Source of the DNA: Smittium culicis
Lineage: Eukaryota; Kickxellomycota; Harpellomycetes; Harpellales; Legeriomycetaceae
Direction of reading: 5' to 3'
DNA length: 32,484 nt
Assembly: GCA_001970855.1 (NCBI GenBank)
Contig: LSSN01000524.1
Location: forward strand, 8,875 to 41,358
The position numbers and the translations under genes were made by a program. Of the stretch, positions 19,378 through 28,849 are shown one piece after another. The notes beneath the pieces were generated by a model. The model had not been told where the DNA came from. It saw only the letters and a program-made list of their open reading frames with translations, and made no database searches. Position 1 is the first letter of the stretch; each line of letters starts with the position of its first letter.

Positions 19378-21336
19378 ATGAGATTTTTTCGAAAAAACAT
19401 TAAACTCAAAGGTCGACTTTTTACCGTTACAAAAAAAAAGTACCCTTTAGCAAAATTTTCGGGTTCATGCTTCTTTTTCAGCTCAATTTCAAAGATCGAT
19501 CAACCTGCCTTAGATCCCAACCTACTTACTACCCGCAATAATGACTCGAACGGGCTCAACTGTACTAACTCTATACATGCTGTAAAAGATCCTACCAGCT
19601 TCAAAAAATTTAAAGATTCCAAATCTTTTATGAATCCCGAAAATAAACCCAACTCTCTACTTGAATCTGATCTATCTCGAACTCAATCAAAGCTTAAACC
19701 AATTTTATCTCAACCTCAAGCGAATTGTACCGGAACGGCAGATTTAAATTCGCTGGGCCAAGGCCCAGATATTCCAATTCAAATCCCTGGTTCAGCCCAA
19801 ACAATTAACAATTTAAACGCCACTCTGCAAAAAGATCCTCTCAAAACCCAAAGTCAAATCAATGGTATCTTATTTCCAGTTAAGCCCATCTACATTGCTC
19901 CAAGAAATCAAATAATGCTCTGTCATGGTTTATACGGCTTTGACTATAAAGGCCCATCGAAAATCCCTTTCCTCCAAATCCATTACTGGACTGGAATTGC
20001 AAAAGCTTTACGAGATTTAGGAAGTAAAGTCCATGTAGGAAGAGTGTCAAGCACAGGCGGAATTAAAAAGAGAGCACACGACTTGCATCATCAATTAAAA
20101 ACCAAGATCGAACCAACAGCAGATAAACAAGCAAAAGTTAATCTGCTAGCGCATAGTATGGGCGGTTTAGATTCCCGCTACTTGATTACACACATACGAC
20201 CTAATGTATTTAAATCTAACTACAAAGTGTCCTCGCTAACAACGATTAGCACTCCGCACAATGGCAGCCCGTTTATGGACTGGTGTAGAGACTATTTAGG
20301 CCTAGGAAACCTTATCGATAGCGATTTGGGTGTTGTGTCCGAGCCTATAATATCAACAATCGAAGCTGCCAACTTCAAAAGAGACAAGCAAATTGCCACT
20401 TTAGTAAGGTCGCTGCTAGATACCCCTATAAACGACCATCAAAACAGCTTAAACCAGCTCATGTACAACTCCACTGCCCCGGAATTCCTTTCAAACAGCA
20501 ACGAAGCCGACTCGATATATTCAAAGATCGAGCCAGACTCTACACTCGCTGAAGACTTGAAAGGAGTGGCTGTAAACGATAAGAGGTTGGGCGACTTTGC
20601 AGACCTGCTCAAGTACGTAATGGCGAAATGTAACTTTCTGAACGTCAAAGACGCTTCGGATTCGAACAATAAAATGCACCTCCATTCATACACTGACTCA
20701 TTGTCTTTCTCAGACATTAGCGCAAAGAACAGCGGAGTTACAGGGTGGGGAGTTACAGGCGGCTCGCATTTAGGCCAGATAATCGTACTATTAAGACAGC
20801 TGTTTAACAGGCTTATGTATTTGCTCGACCAACCTGCATACTACTGCCTAACCACCAACTACTGCACAAACATTTTCAACCCTAGAACCCCGCAGATGCC
20901 AGACGTGTCCTATTATTCGTACGGCGCCAAAATCAATGTTGACAAGGGCTGCAATATAACATCACCACTGTATTTCCCACACTCAATTGTTTATAAAGCC
21001 GAGGGAGATAATGACGGACTGGTTAGCTTGAAGAGCGCGCAATATGGAGAATACATAGAAACACTGGAGTGCGACCATTACGAGCTAACTAACAAGAATA
21101 GAGTGAGCAGTTTCCTGAGATTCTTTTTAAGGCCATTGATAAATAACCAGAAGAAACCCGACGGCAGCAGCACAAATCTCGATAATCAAACAGCTGGGGG
21201 TGACGGCAGGATAGAGTTTGGCTTTGAGCCGGGAAACACTATGTACAACAGCGGCAACAAAAAACCAAGCGAAGAATTCGATGCAATAGAGTTTTACCTC
21301 AGAGCAGCTACTAGACTATACAACCAAGGGCACTAG
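19378..21336 (+). CDS. Alpha/beta-hydrolase lipase (triacylglycerol lipase-like)
   Basis: 652 residues, intronless. Residues 1-39 are basic, rich in Lys, Arg, Phe and Ser, and lack acidic residues, as in a mitochondrial presequence. Residues 40-165 are Asn/Ser/Pro-rich and probably disordered. The hydrolase core starts near 170. LCHGLYGFD (181-189) supplies the oxyanion region, YWTGIAKALRDLG (203-215) resembles bacterial family I lipases, and AHSMGGLDSRY (258-268) holds nucleophile Ser260. STPHNGSPF (291-299) follows, again as in those lipases. Likely acid is Asp546 in GDNDGLVS and likely base is His567 in ECDHYEL. Residues about 310-500 form a long insertion that may be a lid plus spacer. 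The C-terminal 70 residues are polar. The in-frame TAA directly before the ATG fixes the start. The stop is TAG. It converges on the peroxiredoxin gene 165 bp away. Lipid ester hydrolysis is likely; substrate and localisation are uncertain. Confidence 0.88.
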   Translation: MRFFRKNIKLKGRLFTVTKKKYPLAKFSGSCFFFSSISKIDQPALDPNLLTTRNNDSNGLNCTNSIHAVKDPTSFKKFKDSKSFMNPENKPNSLLESDLSRTQSKLKPILSQPQANCTGTADLNSLGQGPDIPIQIPGSAQTINNLNATLQKDPLKTQSQINGILFPVKPIYIAPRNQIMLCHGLYGFDYKGPSKIPFLQIHYWTGIAKALRDLGSKVHVGRVSSTGGIKKRAHDLHHQLKTKIEPTADKQAKVNLLAHSMGGLDSRYLITHIRPNVFKSNYKVSSLTTISTPHNGSPFMDWCRDYLGLGNLIDSDLGVVSEPIISTIEAANFKRDKQIATLVRSLLDTPINDHQNSLNQLMYNSTAPEFLSNSNEADSIYSKIEPDSTLAEDLKGVAVNDKRLGDFADLLKYVMAKCNFLNVKDASDSNNKMHLHSYTDSLSFSDISAKNSGVTGWGVTGGSHLGQIIVLLRQLFNRLMYLLDQPAYYCLTTNYCTNIFNPRTPQMPDVSYYSYGAKINVDKGCNITSPLYFPHSIVYKAEGDNDGLVSLKSAQYGEYIETLECDHYELTNKNRVSSFLRFFLRPLINNQKKPDGSSTNLDNQTAGGDGRIEFGFEPGNTMYNSGNKKPSEEFDAIEFYLRAATRLYNQGH

Positions 21337-21501
21337 AATTTTGGTTATATTTTATTTATATATAGATTCCATTCACACAATAATAAATAATTAAAGGAAT
21401 AATCTTTATTTTATTTATTTTTTTTACAAGTTATTATTTTCAAAACGAACAAGTTTATGAATGGTTATAGAAAGAAAGAAAAAAAAAAGGAAGGAGAGAG
21501 T
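21337..21501. terminator. Shared convergent 3' region, lipase/peroxiredoxin
   Basis: A 165 bp tail-to-tail spacer, very AT-rich. It contains AATAAATAATTAAAG (from about 21382), TTTTATTTATTTTTTTT on the other side, and A-runs before the peroxiredoxin stop. These strings can provide cleavage and polyadenylation signals for both convergent genes. No individual site can be assigned from sequence alone. Confidence 0.4.
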
Positions 21502-22176
21502 TTAGTTTACAGCTTCAAAGTATTCTTTTGAGGCGTCAGGGGAAGGTTTGATGGTTTCTTTGCCTTTTGTCCAGTTGGCTGGGCAGACTTCGCCGTGCTC
21601 TTCTGTGAATTGGATGGCGTCAATAAGCCTGAGGGTTTCGTCTACAGAGCGGCCGATGGGGAGGTCGTTGACTTGGCTGACACGGAGCTTACCAGCCTTG
21701 TCAATGATGAAGAGTCCGCGGAGGGCGATTCCAGCACCATCAATCAAGACGCCGTAGTCAGAAGAAATCTTCATGTTCTTGTCGGCAACTAGCGGGATTT
21801 GGAGGTCGCTTCCAAGACCGCCCTTCTTGCGGTCGAGGTTCGTCCATGCTAGGTGGGAGAAGACGCTGTCGGTGGAAACACCAACAACGGCGACGTTTCT
21901 TTCCTTGAACTCGTTGATGCGGTCGCTGAAGGCTAGGAGCTCAGTGGGGCATACGAAGGTGAAGTCGAGTGGGTAGAAGACCATGACGAGGTACTGGTCC
22001 TTGAAGCTGGCGTTGGAAAGCTCTTTGAATTGTTGGTTGACAAGAGAGTTTGCGGACCAGGCGGGGGCTGGTTGCTGAACTTTTGGAGCGAATGCTCTAA
22101 AAGAGGTCGAGAAGGCTCTGCTAGAAGGAAGGGCAGCCTTTGAGAGGAATTGGCGAGCTAGTCTAGAGGTAAACAT
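21502..22176 (-). CDS. Mitochondrial typical 2-Cys peroxiredoxin (Prx1/AhpC type)
   Basis: A 224-residue thiol peroxidase that reduces hydrogen peroxide and organic peroxides with electrons from thioredoxin. Residues 1-30 (MFTSRLARQFLSKAALPSSR onward) have Arg, Ser and Ala and no acidic residue, a classic mitochondrial presequence. The peroxidatic cysteine is Cys76 in YPLDFTFVCPTE and the resolving cysteine is Cys198 in EVCPANW. Conserved Thr73 and Arg153 (ALRGLF) complete the active site. GGLG (119-122) and the C-terminal YF (219-220) are the two motifs linked to sensitivity to over-oxidation. Length is normal for a mitochondrial precursor. It is intronless and ends with TAA. The Cu/Zn SOD gene lies just upstream in the same orientation. 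In Dikarya the mitochondrial Prx1 is a 1-Cys enzyme, so this form looks more like animal PRDX3. Enzyme class is certain; localisation is predicted. Confidence 0.95.
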   Translation of the reverse strand: MFTSRLARQFLSKAALPSSRAFSTSFRAFAPKVQQPAPAWSANSLVNQQFKELSNASFKDQYLVMVFYPLDFTFVCPTELLAFSDRINEFKERNVAVVGVSTDSVFSHLAWTNLDRKKGGLGSDLQIPLVADKNMKISSDYGVLIDGAGIALRGLFIIDKAGKLRVSQVNDLPIGRSVDETLRLIDAIQFTEEHGEVCPANWTKGKETIKPSPDASKEYFEAVN

Positions 22177-22641
22177 TTTGTTATTCAGAATAATAAGAAC
22201 TGTTTCTTTAGTAAAGACGTGTGGTGAGGATAGTGGGATTTAGTTTGCAATACTAGTAGAGCTGCAGATATTGAGATGGTGAAGAGCTTATATGTTAATG
22301 GAACCAAGAAGAAGCAGTTTTCCAAAATTTGGTGATGAAATGCTAAAAAGCTTTTATCACTGTCGCTACTTCCTTCCCCGACTAAAAATGCTATAAACCA
22401 AAACAAAGCTACAGTTTTTCTCATTACTAATATTGGCTGCAGAAAAGTAAATGGGATCATTGGCCACTAAAAACGCTGTATTAGAGGAATGTTTCAGATC
22501 AGATTAAAAGTCCGCAGATCCAAACGCTATGCTATTGGGTCAATTCATGAACGTAAGAAGGATTGAAAGAAAAACTGTATTTAAAAGTTTATTTATTACT
22601 AGAAAGTATAGAAGAAATTAGACAAAAGTAAATAGTCAAAG
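22177..22641. promoter_or_regulatory. Peroxiredoxin upstream region and SOD 3' region
   Basis: A 465 bp gap between the peroxiredoxin start and the SOD stop. The half near the peroxiredoxin is G/A-rich on + (pyrimidine-rich on its coding strand) and flips to C-rich near 22365. A 91-codon ORF at 22185-22460 on the minus strand lacks any motif and is taken as chance. T- and A-rich strings near 22560-22640 probably serve 3' end formation for SOD. Confidence 0.45.
22208..22214 (-). promoter_or_regulatory. TTACTAA heptamer (Yap1/AP-1-type) before peroxiredoxin
   Basis: TTAGTAA on the + strand, which is TTACTAA on the peroxiredoxin sense strand, 32-38 bp before its ATG. It is an exact match to the yeast Yap1 response element. 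It may lie within the leader, which would weaken a promoter role. A chance match is possible in AT-rich DNA. Confidence 0.3.
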
Positions 22642-23106
22642 TTAGTTGGCAATTCCAATAACACCGCAGCAGAGACGGGCACCAGCGTTTCCAGTAACAA
22701 GGCTGAGCTCGTGGCCGCCCAAACCGAGATCATCGACATCTTCGTGGAGAACCAAGGATCTGCCGATGATGCTGAATGGGCCGGTCAAGCTGATGATGCT
22801 GTCTTGGAAATCAACAGCGGTTGGCTTAGAGGCGTCAGTTGAGGTAACGTTTCCGAGATCACCGACATGGCGAACAGCAGCATCTTTGGCGCCGTGGGTG
22901 ACATTGTGTGGGTTGTAGTGGGGACCAGCAGACAAGCAGCCATTGGTGTTATCTCCGAAAGCGTGGATGTGGAAACCGTGTTCTCCTGGAGTCAAGTTCT
23001 CGAGTGTGCCTGTGATTTGGACAGGTTTGCCGGCTTCTTCCTGGACAAAGGTTATGGTTCCAGATACGCCCATATCGCCTTTCAATACGCAGACTGCCTT
23101 AACCAT
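22642..23106 (-). CDS. SOD1: Cu/Zn superoxide dismutase, cytosolic
   Basis: 154 residues, the standard length. It converts superoxide to oxygen and hydrogen peroxide in cytosol and mitochondrial intermembrane space. All metal ligands are present: copper His46, His48 (GFHIHAFG), His63 and His121; zinc His63, His71, His80 and Asp83. The disulfide pair is Cys57 with Cys147, and Arg144 guides the substrate. The second family signature reads [13 protein letters not shown]; the usual Ala before the disulfide Cys is itself Cys146, an unusual extra thiol. No signal peptide or intron is seen. The stop is TAA. It lies head to tail upstream of the peroxiredoxin, whose substrate is the peroxide this enzyme makes. 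Identification is certain. Confidence 0.97.
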   Translation of the reverse strand: MVKAVCVLKGDMGVSGTITFVQEEAGKPVQITGTLENLTPGEHGFHIHAFGDNTNGCLSAGPHYNPHNVTHGAKDAAVRHVGDLGNVTSTDASKPTAVDFQDSIISLTGPFSIIGRSLVLHEDVDDLGLGGHELSLVTGNAGARLCCGVIGIAN

Positions 23107-23880
23107 TGTATTATTATTATTTAGTTGTTTGTGAAGGGATGAGTTTTTTGCAAGATAAGGAGATGTATACTTTTAATACAAGTTCAAGATAAAGAAACAA
23201 AAAGGATAATTATAGTTTTTCCCTCCATATTTAAACCCTTTTCTTTCTCATTCAGATCTAGGCTCCTTTTCTCCCCCACAGATGTTTGTTTACTCTTTAG
23301 ATAATCTAACCCCTAATGTTCTCCCTGCTTGTCTCTGTACGCTATGGGCTAAGCCCTTAATTTCTTGTTCTCGCTGCAGCGCGGCATTATACTGCTCAGA
23401 TTTGTATTACTAAGCCTGCCATATCGCCTTTACTATATTTCATTGGCCATACTTTTGTTAATCTGACCTATCCCCTGAACCCGATTCAGTTTACTGAGAT
23501 TTTAATTACCCAGATTTTCCTCAGTATATTCACCTGCAGAACTTTCCCGTGGTCTAAAACATTTGACTGCGTAATACTTTTCAAATCGATCATTTATTGG
23601 ATACTGTTGATCAACCCCACGCAAAACTAATATATCTGGCAAGATTTATAGCCTCTAATTTAGCTCCCGTAGTACCAAGCGTGTTAAAAGCTCCACGAGA
23701 CTATTTATTTGTAGTAATTATTAATCAAAATTGATATCGTATAAAGTGCATCTAATCTAATCTAATACAAGTCTAAAACTTTGATTTCCATCGCCTTATA
23801 AAAAAATCTCGTGCTTAAGCAGATACATTATGAAATTAATTAGCGAGCATAGTCTTATGCTCTATTAAACACTATTCTCA
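23107..23880 (-). promoter_or_regulatory. SOD1 upstream region with a skew switch
   Basis: Directly before SOD1 the + strand is A/G-leaning (23107-23216). From 23217 it turns sharply C/T-rich (23 C against 3 G in 23221-23280) and stays GC-richer than background until about 23600. No ORF is supported. The pattern mirrors those upstream of HEM3, the lipase and the peroxiredoxin. It then grades into AT-rich DNA before the miniature-element cluster. Confidence 0.45.
23407..23413 (+). promoter_or_regulatory. TTACTAA heptamer (Yap1/AP-1-type) upstream of SOD1
   Basis: An exact TTACTAA about 300 bp upstream of the SOD1 ATG, within the C-rich part of its upstream region. It matches the yeast Yap1 element. 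Taken alone it could be chance. Confidence 0.25.
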
Positions 23881-23945
23881 TTCGCCCCTTTCTCGGATAG
23901 CAAACTATTTTTGAACTTTCAAAGTATACAAACCAAATTTTAAGC
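23881..23945 (-). mobile_element. Degenerate miniature-element end, fragment H
   Basis: CCCCTTTCTCGG followed by AAACTATTTTTGAACTTTC resembles the far end of the miniature elements (CCCTTTCACGGGCGG, GACTATTTTTGATCTACC in copy D). The TTAA is lost and similarity fades after about 65 bp. A second fragment, CCAGAGTCAATACACT at about 23980, resembles the left end of copy C. Both suggest older nested or broken copies. Confidence 0.4.
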
Positions 23946-24050
23946 AGACTAACCAAACTTGATAAGTTGTATTTGTATTCCAGAGTCAATACACTATTTC
24001 AAATAATAAGCTATCGCAAATAAGGCCAAAATTTGCCATTTTTACATCTC

Positions 24051-24248
24051 TTAACCCTTTCCAGGGTAGTAGACTATTTTTGACCCACAAGATATAGCCA
24101 ACTGCGTTCAGTTAAAATACTTTTATTCCGAGGCCTTAAGAGGTATTGGATTATTGCAAAATAAAAGCAATTAATAAAATATCTTTTTAATGACTAGCGA
24201 ATCAATAAATTGAGGTTTTTAAAAGAGCGTTAGGCGGGAAAGGGTTAA
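24051..24248 (-). mobile_element. TTAA-flanked miniature element, copy E (subfamily 1)
   Basis: 198 bp with TTAA at both ends: TTAACCCTTTCCAGGG at the left and GGCGGGAAAGGGTTAA at the right. It is in the same orientation as copy D and aligned with it throughout: TAGACTATTTTTGA, ATATAGCCAA, CCGAGGCCTTAAG, GCGAATCA and AAAAGAGCGTTAGGCGGG. It is non-coding and well preserved. Confidence 0.82.
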
Positions 24249-24734
24249 GAATAATGACCGCCTGAACCAGTATCCTGAAAAGCAATATCCCAATTTCAAG
24301 GCTCTTCTCAAACACATGAAATTTTACACGTTTACTACTTTGAAAATTTGGACCTTCTTACCCAATTTTCCGATCTTTGTACATCATAGTTTCTCGCAAC
24401 TAAGCGACCAAACTGACATATTTTATAACTATTTTAAAAAACATGATCTTTTGTAATATTAAATGTTGTAAAAGGAATTCCAAAGAAAAAAATAACAAAA
24501 AATTCTAGATATCATCTCATAAGAGATTCATGCGACACAAAATAGGCCACATAAAATAAAGGCTGAATATGATACAATATAATGGTTTTATTGATATTTC
24601 AATAATTTTTATGTATGCATTAAAATAAGAATCAAATTATCTAATACAAATCTTATTCACGCCTATAACATTTGTATTAGTTCGAATCAAAGTACACTAT
24701 GCACATCACGTTTTATATAGAAACAATACAGCTA
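24249..24734. other. AT-rich spacer inside the element cluster
   Basis: 486 bp between copies E and F. No ORF, tRNA or clear repeat seen. Confidence 0.45.
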
Positions 24735-24930
24735 TTAACCCTTTCCCGTAAAACATTCTTTAAAAAAACTAAATTTGCGATTCGTTTGTGATTTTTAAGA
24801 TAGTTTATTATTTGCTGTTATTTTTCAATACTATGATATTTTTTTAGGCCTCAGAATTAAATTGTAATTTCGAATATAGGTGGATATATTTGGTGTATAA
24901 AAAACAGTCTACCGCCCAGTAAAGCGCTAA
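24735..24930 (+). mobile_element. TTAA-type miniature element, copy F (subfamily 1)
   Basis: 196 bp starting TTAACCCTTTCCCGTAAAACATTCTTTAAA. It ends CAGTCTACCGCCCAGTAAAGCGCTAA, where the last bases have drifted from GGGTTAA to GCGCTAA. The interior shares GATTCGTTTGTGATTT, TTATTTGCTGTTATT and AGGCCTCAGAATTAAA with copy A. It is in the same orientation as A. Confidence 0.78.
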
Positions 24931-25122
24931 AATTGTTTTTTATATGCTTAAAATATACTATCTGGGCGGACTCCTAGAAGAAAATAACTTCTTTTTCTTG
25001 GAAATTTTGTTTATCTAGTGTAATTCAGATTATACTATTAGCTGAACCAGATAGTTTATCCGGTACCATTTTCTAATCGCATACAAAAAATAAAATAGAT
25101 TCGTACAAGGAAAATTCAGATA

Positions 25123-25275
25123 TTAACCCTTTCCCGTCCAACACTCTTTAAAAAATTCAATTTATTGATTCGTATATGATTTATAAGTATAATTATTATT
25201 TGCTGCTATTCTACAGCTAACAAATAATTATAAAGATCTCGGAATTATGTTACATTTCTATTAATAATAATATAT
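25123..25275 (+). mobile_element. Truncated miniature element, copy G (subfamily 1)
   Basis: It starts with an intact end, TTAACCCTTTCCCGTCC, then AACACTCTTTAAAAAATTC, TTGATTCGTATATGATTTAT and TTATTTGCTGCTATTCT, closely matching copies A and F. Similarity runs to about CTCGGAATTA..ATTTCTATTAATAAT and then stops, so the right quarter including the terminal repeat is missing. The end coordinate is approximate. It lies 192 bp beyond copy F in the same orientation. Confidence 0.7.
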
Positions 25276-28200
25276 TACATTACAAATTATGTAGCATAAA
25301 CGCTTGATTAAATAAAAATATTTACCTCCATGGAGATTTGTAAAAAGTTCTGGTATATCATTTTTTTATTTCTATTTCACATTCCTAATATTTTTTCTAC
25401 TGTTTGTAATCATCTGCGCTATGTTTTTCGCGTATATTTTGATATTCAGGTTTTATAGTAAAAAAATATCAATTAAATTCTATTTTTTTGAAAGCATGTT
25501 TGTATTTTAAAAAAAAGTAATTTTATATAGTAAAGTCTGATTTAGCAACGCTCTAAGGTAAAAATTATCTTAGTAGGCAACTTTTTGCAAATTTAGCTGA
25601 CAATTTTTCTCTTTTTTTACTTGACATCATCACACCTCTTACATTTTTTAAAAAAATTATCTTTGTTACAAATTGTGTAATTTTCGCAAATTATCGTGAT
25701 ATAATAGACTAATATGTCACGAAATTTTCGTATTTAATACAAATGCTTGCACATTTTACAATTTCTATTTTTGTTTCAAAATGTTTGCAATACACGCCAA
25801 AATTAACTTTATCGGATCAGAGATAAATTTTGCTGTCATACCACTTTTAGTTGTACTTTTTTTTTCTTTAATAGAATCATTTTTATAAGATTAAAGTATA
25901 AATTATTTACGCTATTTTGTGGTGAATATTGGGTAATTATTTATAAAAAAGAGTAGATTAACATAATTCATTTTTAAAACGCTTGCAGCTGTAAAATGAT
26001 TTATTTTTTGATTGGAAAATATTTAAATTTTTTATTCTTACTTTTTATAAAATTTATAATAATTAAAATATTTTTTCATCTATAACAAATATCGAATAAA
26101 AAAAAGGCTTCTTAGTTATTTTATTTTTTAGGTTTAATTTTTTTTTAATAAATAATTAACAATCACTAACTTATCGACTTTAATTTTTTTTAGTTTGCTT
26201 CTGTAAGATTTTAAAATAATAATAAATATTTATCGAAATATTATGTATAATACTAGAAAAAATAAAAAAAGAATACATGCTTTGAAGAAAAAACATAAAG
26301 TATTATAGAGGATAGAAAATAAATACGGTTATAAAATAATAAAATACTAGATTCTGCAAAAAATGCACTAATGAGTCCTAAAATAACAACAAATATAAAC
26401 TAAAATTAATGAGCAGCTGTATTGAAAAACTTGCAAATATTTTTGGAGAAAGAAATTTTATCTTTTGAACTTTATTATTTAAAAAAATATGTATAAAAAA
26501 ACTAAAGTATTTGACAATATCAAGGATAGACCCGGTTGGTTTTATAAAAAAATATCTAGAAACTATTTATAATATAATAATATAACTGTGGAAGGATATG
26601 CAAAAATCGATGTCACTTAAAATTTTAACAAAAAATAATATCTTTAGAGTATATTTAATAGTGGTGAAATAGGCTTTATTTTTATTTCGCTTTAAAATTA
26701 AACTCTTATTAAATTTATTAAAACCCCTGATGAAGGAAATGTTTTTTACTTACTTTAAAATGGATGAGCTAAAGGCTCTCATCTTTTATATTTGGAAACT
26801 TCAAAATACCAAATATCATTTAAATGTAAATAAATATCTAAAATCAAATAAGAGAAAAGAAAAGTTCTAATTATTGGATTATTAAGGATTTAATTTTAAT
26901 TTTTGGATTAAAATTAAAAAAATTAGTAAATTTAATACTAAAAAATTTTAATTATAGTTATAATTATACCTGATATATGTAAAAATGTATAGTTTAATTT
27001 AAAAATCAAATAATTTAAAGCTTTAATTTATCTAAAAAGCTATTATATAACTGCTTATTACGAAAAAATTCGATCCCATAGCAATTTTAAAGATACAAAG
27101 AATGATAATGATTTATTATCATCAGTTTTTTATGTGAGATTATAAATAAAGTGAAATCTTTAAAATAATATGAAATTAAAGCTTGAAAAAAACGATAATA
27201 TATTTAAAGGAAAAAATAATTAGATAAAATACTACGAGCACAAAATAAATATAGATATAATTGCCAATGAAGTTTATTTTGGTAATTACTTAATTCAAAA
27301 TATTTTTGGATCAATAAATTATCCAAAAGTGTTAAAAATATATGATAATAAATTTTCTGTGTTATTTTTTAATATTTTTTATTAGAGTGTATACTGATAA
27401 TTAACTAAAAACAAACCTTAGTTTATTTAAATTATGCATCTATAAAAATTTTTAAAGAAAATATTGAATTATTAAGTGGATGAACTTTTATTAAGAATGA
27501 TTTTCGAATTTTATGGAACTAGTAGTCGAATTATTTGAGCTACTGCTGAGAATTTTTAAGGGTTTTATTGATATAAGCGATGCTAATGATTATTTTAGTA
27601 TAATTTTGAGGGTAAAGAGAAAATAGGAATAAAACTAGGTTTATATAATATATTTTAAAATTATGATGATTTTTTTAGTTAAAAAAATAAAAATTGTATT
27701 TTTAGTGTTAAAAATTACTAGAAATAAGTGGGTGTAGTATAGAAATCATTTTAATTTTTTTTTTTAATATGCTTATTAACCGCATTTTTTGTAAGCAATC
27801 TATATTCATAATTTGCACAAAATCGATTATAATGATAAAAGCTTTTTGAAAAAATAAATTATATTAAATAGAAGGGTTAATGCTACTTTAAGGGATTAAT
27901 CATTTAATGAACGATTTAAAAAATAATCAAAGAATAGTATTACCTATTATATGAAATATATTTTCTGATCTTGAGTAGTTACATAAAGTCTCGTCATTAA
28001 TATAAAGAATCTATTTTTTTTTTCTCAGAGAGCTTATTAAGCATAATTTAAAACTATACAAAAAACATTTAAAATATAACTCATCGACAGATCCTCATCC
28101 GCCACTATAGCAGATAAATATCCACTGGTGATTGGTTTAATGATCATAAAATTACTTAATTATTAAATAATACGCTAAAAAAAATTTCACAGTTGTAAAA

Positions 28201-28849
28201 TTTTAAATTTCGAAAAAAATATGCCTCAAAAAAACGCCATATTTTAATAGATAACTTAAAGGAAATTTTATATTACATACTAATAGTCTTAGAATCTATA
28301 ATTCGATATAGTTATTTTTTATCAAATCTGTAGGTTACAATTAACTTTTAAGTATATTTTGAATCAATTTTTACAACAAGTATAACATGTTAAAATTTAA
28401 AGTTCGGTAATTTTTTATCAACCGTTTTAAACTTAATTTGGCTCAAGAAAAGTATTTTTATAAATTAAAATTATTCAATTATTTATGTATTATCTATATT
28501 AAAAAATTTTTTTTCATATAATTATATTAATTTTTTTTTTTTGACTCAATATTAATATATATAAGTATAATTATCTCTTAATTATTTTAATCTTTTATAA
28601 ATAAAATTCTGAAAAAAAAGCAATCGAATTATTTGTTTTCTTTTTTTTATAAACAAAATTTCCATAATATTGTAAAAAGCTGAAATTTATTTGCTTTTAT
28701 TTCAAACTAAAAAATCAATAGCACTATCAATATAATATTGTTAAATTTTAGTTTATAATCGTTAAATAATTAAGTTTTTTAGTGCTTATGATAAATATAT
28801 TAAGTAAAAATTAACTTTAAATACTGTAATTTTATAAAAAAAATTTTAG
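25276..28849. other. AT-rich gene-free region
   Basis: About 3.6 kb of very AT-rich DNA with no family-level match that I can defend. Some stretches read open for 40-60 codons when one stop is ignored (for example about 26600-26870 + and 27235-27380 +) but show no motif I recognise. They may be old transposon debris. No tRNA or miniature element is recognised here. Confidence 0.45.

Noticed and set aside
22646..23134. Three plus-strand ORFs over SOD1 and similar ones over the peroxiredoxin
   Set aside because: They are antisense shadows of strongly conserved enzymes.
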